Source: Echinostoma caproni
Lineage: Eukaryota > Platyhelminthes > Trematoda > Plagiorchiida > Echinostomatidae
NCBI GenBank assembly: GCA_900618425.1
Contig: UZAN01039852.1
Span: 1 to 64,000, forward strand
Length of the DNA stretch: 64,000 nucleotides
Reading direction: 5' to 3'
The translations under genes were made by a program, and so were the position numbers. Of this stretch, positions 38,401 to 50,400 are shown piece after piece. The notes beneath the pieces are model-generated. The model was not told the origin of the DNA, searched no databases, and saw nothing but the letters and a program-made list of their open reading frames with translations. Every line of letters starts with the position of its first letter. Within the stretch, counting starts at the first letter, position 1.

Positions 38401-41400
38401 TGGTTTGTATTCTATCAGTGAAAAGGTTGGATAGCCAAGCCAACAAATGCTTGAGCGATTCAAACGATTCCAGTTTTTGTAACAACTTAGATCGCGCATC
38501 GGAATCAAATGCTGAAGAGAAATCCAGAAAAACACCGAACGGAATTCACAAAGTTGCTCAAAGACTTCTTGATAAAATGAATAAGAGTGGCGACTGCATC
38601 CAAGGTGGATCTATAAGGCTTACACGCAAACTGTAAAGGATCACTGGGAATGTCTCTAGACTGCTGAAGACGTTTGGGGATAGCCTTTTCAGTTAACTTA
38701 AGAACTGAAGATGTTAACGCTATGAGGCGAGAACGTTTAGAGAGGATAGAATATTTGGATGTTTTGGGGATTGGTTTGATTGTGACCGGCCTCCAACAAT
38801 CGGGGATAGTGGAAGCGTTAGGCGATTCATTAACAATGGAGGTGATTGCCCCAGCTAGGGAAGCAGCACCCATTTTGAAGAGAGCTGGAGGTGAATCATC
38901 CGGGCCTGCAGCGGAAGACCAACTGCAACTATTTAAAAATTTAACACATCACAATATGAGAATAGTTCCACATTACAAACATTATGTGACGAGTAGGCAG
39001 GAAGAATGTCCGATGACTGGCTAAGGAATGCTAAGGAGAAACGGGTTGGGTGGTTGGTGATTACCCTGTCCAGTATAGAATTACCTCTTGTGAGAGAGTG
39101 ACAACGATCCGTCATACATAGCGATAAAAGAGGACAAGTACTAGTATGATTAAAGTCTCTAACGATTAGGTGTAGGTTAAGATCTAAAAGTGGGATAATA
39201 AAAGGTATGACATACGGCAGGAGTGTGTACAGTAAGGTACTATATACAAGTTAGCCAATACTGAGCGAGTAAAATGGGAAAATCGTGGATGGCACTGCAC
39301 GATTAAGCAGCACTGAAACCTGACATGGGACCTACCACACCAGGATACGTTAACATATATCACAACACCCCCTCCAGTCTTTTCTCCTCTGGTTCCACAA
39401 TCTTGTCGGTAAACTTAAAAACAGTCTATCGAAAATATAGAGACAGCTATATCCTTATTCAACCAGGATTCTTGTACACAGCCTTCACACATTTATATGA
39501 ATCCTTGATTGGAGGACACTAGTTAAATCCGGCAACTTTGGAAAAAGAGACCGAGTATTAGGGCTGGCCAACGAAGGAACAGTCATCCTGGCCAAAGGGG
39601 TGCATTTGAGGGCAACTTATCACCATGCACGCTTGCGTTGTTGGTTCACCCTGGACGGTGAGAGACTAACGTCGCACAAACCGATTAACTATTAAAAAAT
39701 GCCCCGGCACGTTTGAAACAAATAATACGATGTCGTGAGTAACGAAAACGCATGATATTGAGTGAAAATGTGGAAATTCCAATACTGGAGGGCGTGCAAG
39801 TGTAGCGCAGTCAATCGAAGGGCGCGCGCCAGATCTATTCCATAGATTAGATAGAGTATCCGTGGATAGGTAGTTTTAATCAAAACATAAAGCCGCGTTG
39901 AGGGTAAGAAAGAAGTTTATTTTCAAGGTACCCGAACTGATCAACTGCTTTACCAGTGGCCTTTATGAAGTACACAGATAAAGCAAAAGGCAGCTATCTC
40001 TGTGCAGTGCAAATTAGGATAACTCTGCTGCTAAAACAGAAAACATTGTTTTGATTTATTTATTTCGCAAATTGAGCCACAATCGATAAAATGAACACAC
40101 AAGCAGATTTCTGTGTTGTCCGGGGTCGGGGTAGACACAGGCTAAATATGTATAAAAGAATGTGCAAGAAGGATACTTAAGAGAAACACGATTAACTGAT
40201 TAAACTTCAAATCAATTGAGGTACCTGCACAAATACCGCTGCTTATAACACAATAAGCACAGTGCATAATGAAAGGAGGAGAAACAACTATAAAGGGTAT
40301 TGAGTAAGGAGGACGACGGAACATTCATCCAAAACACAAGTATTTCATGTGAAGATTCAAACGTTACAAGGAGGGGGGAGGAGAAAACACGTAAAAAGAG
40401 CATTTGAATGCCGCCAATTGACAATCTTTTGGAGTCATTTAGTTAGGGTGGCCCCTTGCTTCTGACCGGGTTTTGCCAGCGAATGAGAATTGAGGAGCAA
40501 CCAAATTCACAACCTCCAAATTACAAAATCCGTTTTGTGGACGGTAGACAGTGAAACGGANNNNNNNNNNNNNNNNNNNNNNNNNNNNNNNNNNNNNNNN
40601 NNNNNNNNNNNNNNNNNNNNNNNNNNNNNNNNNNNNNNNNNNNNNNNNNNNNNNNNNNNNNNNNNNNNNNNNNNNNNNNNNNNNNNNNNNNNNNNNNNNN
40701 NNNNNNNNNNNNNNNNNNNNNNNNNNNNNNNNNNNNNNNNNNNNNNNNNNNNNNNNNNNNNNNNNNNNNNNNNNNNNNNNNNNNNNNNNNNNNNNNNNNN
40801 NNNNNNNNNNNNNNNNNNNNNNNNNNNNNNNNNNNNNNNNNNNNNNNNNNNNNNNNNNNNNNNNNNNNNNNNNNNNNNNNNNNNNNNNNNNNNNNNNNNN
40901 NNNNNNNNNNNNNNNNNNNNNNNNNNNNNNNNNNNNNNNNNNNNNNNNNNNNNNNNNNNNNNNNNNNNNNNNNNNNNNNNNNNNNNNNNNNNNNNNNNNN
41001 NNNNNNNNNNNNNNNNNNNNNNNNNNNNNNNNNNNNNNNNNNNNNNNNNNNNNNNNNNNNNNNNNNNNNNNNNNNNNNNNNNNNNNNNNNNNNNNNNNNN
41101 NNNNNNNCGTTTTGTGGACGGTAGACAGTGAAACGGAGAAGATTTTACAGCAATATCTAGCTAATCAGAATGGGGATTCTAAGAAAGAATCGATAATGAG
41201 GTGAATGGTTTGCTGCTGCACACAGTCTGAAATTGCCAAGGAAGAAGAATCGATGGGTCGAAATACTGACAAAAAGCTTGACACAAAAGATTCGCCTTTC
41301 ATACGATTGACAATTTATGGGATTACTTATCATGGATAGCTGTGAGTACGCGTGGTAACCTTGATCGTTGGGAGTGCAGCCAATTTCTGGGTAAAATGAA

Positions 41401-44400
41401 ATAATGCGAATCCCCCTAATAAAAATGTGCAAATCTATTTTAATANCCTGGAGTTCATGTTAGATAATAACGATTTGAACGACAAATGTGGGTCAACGAT
41501 GTGTCCGGGTTTTATGAGATATTTTGCAACTGATGACCCTGTATTTCTCTTATCAGATTGACCTCGAAGACTGTGTTGTGTCATTGACTGTATCAACCAC
41601 TTCGGAATGTGTTCAAACATCCGTTGTGACAGGGGCCGATTCGTTCTGCCGATGTAAGTGTCACCGCAACTGCCGATCAACTGCCGATGACATGTAAAGC
41701 AGAATTGTTGTGTTGTTGTGTTTTCCATTGTCCAAACGAATTTCTCTGAATAACGATTATCCAGTGGCGTCCTTTGCAGAGAGGCCTTTAATTATTGAAG
41801 AGTGTCAGGAGAGCCAATATTCCTGGCACGATGGAACAGAGTCTTCACCAGATCTCTTTTGTGTACCACAGGAGCAAAACTAGCAAATTGTAAGTATTGT
41901 CCACTCCATGTGGTCTTCGGGTAGACGGATCTTTGCAGGGGGCCATCTGATTGCCTCCTGATTTTCATATCTAAAAATCTCAAACATTCGTCCTTTTTCT
42001 CCTCAAGGGAAACATAGGGATAGGGATAAACAACATTAAGTAGTGTAAAAATGTTGTCAAAATGATCATATTCGGTAAAAATGACGATACTGGAAGGGCT
42101 GTGAATATGTCCATCTGTGCTCTTCAAAATGTGAACTGTGTTGTGAGGTCGGTATAGCGAGCTNTTCTTGGTTTAGTCCTCGAAATGGTCATTCGTTAGA
42201 GATTTTCATAATTATTGCGACAAAAGAAATTGAGTTTACACAGAAGAATAGCGAAACTTTGCTGTTTTTCGATAAACTTATTCAATTGGAAACTTGCGGC
42301 CTCCAGATGGAAATTAGTTATTCTAACTAAGTTGACTGTGTTCACTTCTAATGTTTGAGAACCGCATCGTAAATTCACCCGAAACGAATACATTCCCGAT
42401 AAAATTCTACCTTTGTCCGTTCCACTGCAGTTTTGCAACGCAAACTGTCCAGCCGTTTCGTAATAGATTCGGAAAGTCGTCTTTTTATTAACTTGAAATA
42501 TTGGGTCCCCTTCATCCAATTCATGAGAACAGAGAGAAGATGAATACTACAAGATGTTAACATTTCTTTTAATCTCGTAAAACATCACATGCTAACTGGA
42601 CAAATGATTGACGCACATTTGTCTTTCGAGCCGTTATTACGTAACTTACGCAAATCCCAGGATCCTGGCGTTTAGCGAAGAGATGTTAATAAAGTTGCGT
42701 AACCCAATGTTGTGTGCATCAAAATTTCATCTCACACACACATTGGTTGCAAGTGTAAACTGAATTCTAATTGTAAAAGCTGACTGTTCAGATCTGAGCG
42801 CCGTTTGATAGACTTGTCTCCTGATCATCAAACACTGTCTTAATATTGGATTATCTCTTCACGTTCACCTGTTGTGCTCGAAAAATAGCTGATCAAGGAC
42901 AAATACAAAAAACTAATTTCCCTACTTTTCACTGTTCAGTTTTGTTCTCTCGATTCCACTGAACAATTAAGATGATCAATGGATTAATTCATACTTTCGG
43001 GTGAGTTTGGATTTCCGAAATAGCCCTCGAGGTATCTGAACGAATTGATTTTTCGGTGCTCACACATACCTTCCAATCAAAGAGGTGAATATGTTGTGAT
43101 TACCAAAAGAAATCTGTTAGGCAACGCATGGAATTCGGAAACTTATTCATGTGATATTACAGTAGGGATCATGAAAAGCAGAGCAACCGAAATGTGCAGT
43201 GAGTTCGTGATTAAAAGAGGATTAGAAAGTTTGCAGGAGTCAACAAAGAATCTAAACTGGAATTGCTCTGGCCGTAAAAACGAGTTAACAGTACGTCGAT
43301 TGGTGAAATACTCCGATTTCACAAAGTGAAATGACAATGTCTTGAGCCGCTTCCAGAACTCGATGAATTTGCACGTTGTGGAGTGAATGAAAATTCCCAA
43401 AAAATCGTATAATGAATCAAATATGTACTGCATACATACTGCATAACATGGTTGAATACTATGCGATGTAGTTAAAAATAGTTGCCTCATATCAAATAGA
43501 TAGAATGCACAATGGAATGATGAAGAAGCCTCGGAATGATCAGTGCAATATTATGCAACAAACCGTCTGGGTTTGGATTCATGATATAATCGGGCTGATG
43601 CACTTCACACATTCATAACAACATATACACACCAAATTTATTTGCTTTTTGAAGTGTTGCAGTGTAATTGTTGCTTAGCTGGTACATAGACGTATGAAGA
43701 TGATCATTGTCATTGCGAATATTTCCCTCCTGTTTTAGTTCCAAAAGGCGAAACACACCTTCCTTGCCGCCAGCAAAGAATCACCTACCTGTCTGACATG
43801 GCTTGGTGTTGGTACAGCATGCTATCGGGTGAGTAATTGAATGTAATCTGCATTGAAATAACCGCCCGGAATAATCAGTTCACACATGTCCACACTGCGT
43901 AGGCTGTTCGCACAAAAAATGTGATATGTTTTTGCAGGCAGCAATGGATGTAGCTAAAAATACTGACCGTTCTTGACCAATTGTCTTTCTTTTGAGTAAT
44001 TCTTCTCCCGTACTGGAGTAAAATAGGCGTCTTTACGTCATTTGAGCGAAGTTTCCGGTTGTTACGCGAACAGCAGTGGAGATATTCTGTTCAGACGGGC
44101 TAGCAATTTTCTTCGTGCAACTAACGCCACCGGAGTCTATTGATTATGATAAACTAATCAGTATGGAGTTTGTGAAGATGCTACGACTTTGTAAATCGCA
44201 GAAACCTATGATTTCTGGACCAAAACAGCCATAATGAAGTTTAGTTCAAATTGTCTTGCGTAACTGGTATAGCTATAGTTGTGTTTCACCAAAACTGAAC
44301 TTGGTCCCACGAATTGTGTTTCCCAAAGATCTTATTGGCACGACAGCTGCAAACAGTGCAGTTCTTTGTTATTAATACCAGTCAACCGGGAACTGATAAA

Positions 44401-47400
44401 GGGTATATATGGGATTGATCATACCCTAGTCATTTGTTCGGAATTGGGGAAAGATAGATAGAGAACCTGCACAAAATAGGCTGTCATTCTCTACCCGTTA
44501 CCCGGTGGACAACGTATCCAGGACCCTCGAGAAGACGCTGACACGTTCCCACGTTTCTGGCTGCTCCCAGTCCACCTCGAATTGGAATCTCGAGAATTCT
44601 CGGGGGAATGTTAGGCTTCCCTTACGGTTATAGTTTCAAAATATATTTCTTCCCTCATAGATGTGCACGTACAATGTATTTCGAGTCATTGTTTGCAGCT
44701 CACCGCGTATTTTGCAGGCCCATCTTTCCCCAATTCTTTCTGCACTTTTCGTGAATAATGCACCTTGATGAATAAACGAAATGAGGCATCAGTTGCAAAA
44801 TTTTCCTCGTCGATCTTCCGAAGTATCATGTGTATTACCTTGAGTACCTCTTTTATACTCATCCCTATTTATTGTTCAGTTTGACGCTCTCCTCCCACCC
44901 CCACCAAGACGAAGGGGTATGAATAGTACTATAGAGTTATTCGATGGCTGAGTGAAAAGTTTCCAGATGCATAAAACATTTTATTGGCACACAAAAATTA
45001 AGAATTACATTCTCTCGAAGTATTCATCAACAGCGTTTATGCACAGTTCCATGAGCTCAAACCATTTGGGGAAACAGCTCAACCAGGCCGAAGCAGGTAA
45101 CCCTTCGACCGGTTCAATGAAGGCCTCCACTGCAGCTGTTCTTGGCCCTCAGTTGGTTTTTGCTCGGTCTATTGGTGGAAAATGTACACCCAGGTCTCAT
45201 CACCACTGATGATCTCACAAACTGCCTTGAAACGTTCACTATCAAACCTGGTAAGGGCGGGGCAGCACCAATTCACCTGAAGTGCTTTTTTCCTCAATGA
45301 ACTGGGGTATCCAGCGTGCGCAAATCTTTCTGAGGCTGTGCTCGGCTGTTGACATTTTGTTCTGTGATTTGCAATCACTGCGCACTATTCGCAATAGATT
45401 ACAGTTCACGGTTTTCTTACCCGGTCATCTGCACCTCACACCGTTGTTCAGCTCTCGTGTACGTGTCGTGGTTGTCCTCGCCGTTTTCACAAAATCAACT
45501 CATTGACTTACAATCTGTCCACAGGAATAATACCGACTGGTAGTCATGATTTAAAGAAGTCGAGGGTATCATTTTTAACGAATCTCATTTTGTGTTTTGT
45601 TTAATTTAACCTGCTGTGACTATCAAATTATTTGTATCCCTTTATTCGTTCTTCTATCGCACTTGAACAGCTTGGTGAACTGGATAACGCGGAACAGGCG
45701 CTGATCGAGGCGAACTATCTAAATAATCGCAACCCTACTGTTTGGGCTTATTTGTCTTTGATCTGTCTGAAAACAATGCGACAAACGGAGGCCGAACAAA
45801 CGTACAAGTATGCTATCAAGGTGAGATTTGTACAAATCAAATACGATATTCACGTGCTTGAATACGCTTTGTGAATGGACTGGTGAATCGTGTTGTATCA
45901 CTGATCGAATCGAATGTTTTCGGGATGTTACCCACGTAACAGTGCTCAAGTTTGGTAGTTCAGTTCAGTTCAGTTTGTACGACCATTAACCATGCACCTT
46001 CGTACGGCGGCTTGGGTTGCTGTCTTTTGGCTGCCAATTTAGATGAAGAATAGAAGAAAAACAGGAAGGTTGAAAGTAGAGTCGAACAGAAAATGGAGAA
46101 TTTCAGCGGTCAAGGGTTGCAAAGAAATTGAGATATTTATGACACTCAGCTTTATCACAGTGTCTCTAACGATCGGTGATCATGATCTCGCGGTCCCCAG
46201 CCAGGGAGTCTAGTGGGATCTATGTGACCCAAACTCCTGGTTAGGGTTTTGATACCCTCGTGCCAGGTCTTTGTTTGACCACCCTTGGCTTTGTTCCACC
46301 CACAACCTGCCTCGGCAAACATCGCACGCCGTGGTGGGATAATTAAGCAAGCATTGCCAATTAGTGATGAAGGGAACGCGGCTAATTGCCGTAGCAGACG
46401 TACTCAAGTACCGGATTTCCAAATATGAGATGTCAGAAGGCCGTGTTATTTACGTTGCTGTGTTCCGAGCCAGACAATAGTTGCAAATTAAACCATTTAT
46501 TCATCTTGTTTTGCATCCAAACTCAAAGTTCTTCCGTTGCATGTTTTTTTTCATTTCCGTGGTCCTGTAAGAAGAACATGAAATTCCAGTTGAGTTTAGA
46601 TGTTTACAGTTTGCTTCAAAATTATAGAACCAAAATTTCTTTGCTCCTTTCTTGACAAGAAGAATATTGAAACGACTATCTGGTTTTAATAAGCAACACA
46701 GTATGAGTGCATTAATACTGGTCATCGATTTCGCGTATTCAGGATAGATTGTAACGGTTCACGAATAATCTCACATATGAACGGTTACATGATTACGACT
46801 ATCATTGCCATGGTAATTGACTGGTGCAACTACCCGCCCCCCAGCTCAGCTCATATTTTACCTATTCCCTTTATCCCATGATTGAAAATGGATCTTTATT
46901 ATTTCCAAATTACACAACACTGCTGATCCACCTGATTGATCAATTTTCAATTGTTTAGCTTTCACATAGCCGTTTCAGTAAATTTTGACTTTAGCTAGGT
47001 TAATTGTTCCATTTTTTCATTTCAAGCCAATTAGGCCAGTAGTAGCCTGATGCACCCGGATGGGCGATATTTTAGCATTTTGCACCATATTCATGAGCGT
47101 CAATATATAAAATCAAGGCAAGATTAAATTAAAATTGTAAGTTATCTGTTATGGTTTGCACTCGGACTAGTAATTCGTGTACGTATCAAAATCCGTGCAG
47201 TAATAGTCCAGTCCAATATTAGAACTCGGAATGAACTCAAAACACAGCACTCACCAAATAAATCGAGCTGTAATGAGNGAAATAAGACAAGCGAGTTCAT
47301 AGTTCATGTATATTCACCACAATATCGACTTTCATAATTCAATAGGCAATTGCGTAATTCCGATACCATGAGCTGCGTGCAAATAGAACTTTGAACCTGG

Positions 47401-50400
47401 AGCGTGGGGACGATGTCTATATTGCTTTTGAAAGTTCGTAGTGTACTGGGTGATGAATGTCTCGAAACAAAAAGTTTCATATGTTTGTGTGGGGCGTGTT
47501 CATGACAGTGTCTGCCAGTTTAACCATAGCGATGTCACTGCTTTCAGGGATGCGTTTTAGGGATCTTGCTAGTAAATGATCGCTTCTCAACAGACCAGGA
47601 AAAATCTCTAGGGAGCAGTACAACCAGTGGGGGTAGGGAGCACGCATGTACTCACAAATTTACCAATCAAATTACGGGGAACAGAAAGTAATCCTAATCG
47701 GGGAGAAAAATATGACAGATTCCTGATCGTACAGAATTTTTTCTGGACATGCAGGAATTATGAGCAATCGTTTTATAGTCTGACTGAAAGATATTTTGCC
47801 GTTTCTGATTTTTTTTATCGGTTCATGATAGGCAGAAAGAGCAGGAAATCTGTGTCAAGGATAAAAATGGTTCCCCAACCAAAGGGAAAAACAAGGTATG
47901 CTGGAATTTTGAAACACTCAATGAAAAGGAAAGGGATAGGGACCGTTTTGTACAATCGTTTAGCTTGCATTGAATTTTTAAGCCTCTTCAAAAGTGGGTG
48001 CATCGTGTCATTAAACGAACGTCTACGGGGTATTTCCAGTCGGTGTCAGTAGAAGAAATGAGAAATCGTTCAATAAACAGTGAAGATGAAAACAGGGAAA
48101 AACTGCAAAACACCAGAAGCAACCCGGGGAGTCGAAGATTTCTTAACGATCAATAAGTGAACCGCCTTCGATCTATGTAATACCAACGGATAAATCTACG
48201 AACAGTCGGGTTCATTCGGGTAATGGTAATCAGCTTGAGCAATATTGATCCATAAAGACCGCCAACTAAAGTTCTGTATTCTAAGAACACGATTCTGATG
48301 ATTTTAAACTTCTTGGTCACAACCGCATCAGGTATGGAACGTGCAGGCCGACATACAAATTTCTGTATTTTTATTTTTTTCAGCTGTAGACTCGAGTTTC
48401 CCTCTTATTAGAGCTCATCAGTAGTACACGTCCACCGTCTCGTCCGGGATTTGAACTCCGGAACCATCGCATCGAAAGCGTTTGCGTTACCACTGTGCCA
48501 GCCAGCTCATATCATGGCTGAACCAAACCACCAATTTATGTTTGTTCAGGTTTCGTCTCCAGTGATAGTTCATTGTGGCCCGACAGCAACGAAGGGAGAC
48601 ACAGGTGACATACTGTTAACTCCAGTCGACGGTTAGGCAGAAAATAACCCAAGCTGTAGAAACTTTCACGCAGCTAAGACGACGGTTAAGATTTCTTCTT
48701 CCCCAAACTTTCAAAGCGATTGCATGTCAAGAAGTTTCTTCAAATACGGTAGTGAATTTGGAAACTGGAGGCTGAGCAGACGAACTGCGCTTTCCAGCGA
48801 ACGCAGACTTCATTCGGTTTGAGTTGATGGGCTTCAATTTTCCATCGAGAACTTCTCCATTTCCCTATAAAACCTTAATATTCCGAAAGTCACTCAGGAG
48901 AATAACTGTCATTTTTCTTGTCATGTAACGTGCAGCTCGATGTGTGCCGTCAAATATTACTGAACGATTAGGATTCCATCCTAGTGGGATTTACTTTCGT
49001 CGCATGCTGAATGCAGCTTTATACTTAGCACTTTTTGTTATTCTTGCGTAACGTTCAACTTTGAACTGAACACGAAGGAGTTTAAAAGAAAACATTTCGG
49101 TCCCAAAGGCAGTGAGTGGTCTTATCGCTGGACAATCTCTTCATTACTCACCACCTGAAAACAGATATTCAACAAAACTGAATTAATGGCGTTGTCATTC
49201 GTCTTATGAGCATAGCTATTTCAAACTACGTGACGAGCAAAAGTACATTGAATAGCTAGTTATTCCCTCAGTCCAAAGTTTTGTGCTTCAATCCCTCCCA
49301 TTTTTCATCATTTGAATCGCATCAACTTAAACGGGTTTTATTAGAGTTCAGCGTAATGAGACTACAAGTTCAGTGAAGAAAAACATGCGCAAACCGGTTG
49401 ATAGATTCGTGATTTCTTCAATTATAATATAATAGTCGGTATAGGAAGCAAGTTTGATTAATCAATATAAATAAAAGTTGAACGACGGCACATCAATTGA
49501 ATCCATGGGTTTCTTTCAGCGGCGAAACTCAGCCGGATCAATGAGACACACAGACTATGATATGTTGAAGTGGGCTCAATAAACAGAAGCAACTAAACCA
49601 ATTGTAATAAATTCCTGATGCCTTATTGATAAAGTTCGTGCTCTATATACGACAACTAAAGGCGAGTTACCTGAACGCTCTTGAATAGGATGGAGAGCAA
49701 TGCGACTACTGCTCCAAGCGGGTAAGAAAGCAGATAACGCGTGACCAACGGTTTATATAAACCTTTAAGAGTGAAATCAGGAGGGAGAGGTCCATATGCG
49801 TACGAGACAGTGTGACTCACCGATGTAGTGTGCAACGACACTCTGAACTTACAGTGTTATGTGGCTAGTCAGCTTTTAGCCGCGAGATACACTCGGGCAT
49901 GGATTCGATACACGAATACCCGTGATCTATAGCTAAGGTCGGGCATTCGATATGCAAATGCTAACACGACCGATCACTTGTACTCCTAAGGGGATCACTG
50001 AGGAACAGTGCTCGTGGTATTCCAGAGGGCCTTTACGCTCAATCTGCAAGGTACAGAAAACAAACCAACATGTACCAAAGGTCCAGTGAGACATGCACAC
50101 GACTCACTATCCAATCAAAATAGCCGCGCTACGGCTATACGTTGTACCGAGAAAAGTCACAATTCCGCGGTTGAGCGTAAACAGGTAAGGTACATCCTGT
50201 TTAACCGGTAAAAAGTGTGTTTTGAGTCGAAGGGAACTGATAAATGAAAGGTAGAAACAGTGTCACTGGACTATTCAGTATTTATCAGAAATGCTGCTGC
50301 AAACAGAGAACTCCAAAGTGGAAGCACTTCGGTTGGTACTAAAATTTCTTCATTCATCGTTACTTGATCTTAACTTAAAATCAAGCAATCCGACGAATTC

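Noticed and set aside
40490..41204. Two ORFs over 200 residues long at 40.5-41.2 kb
   Set aside because: Both are the 547-N gap with a few real codons at the edges.
47627..48052. 141-residue + strand ORF as a gene
   Set aside because: The opposite strand shows CR1-like C-terminal motifs over part of it, and the + product has no recognisable domain.
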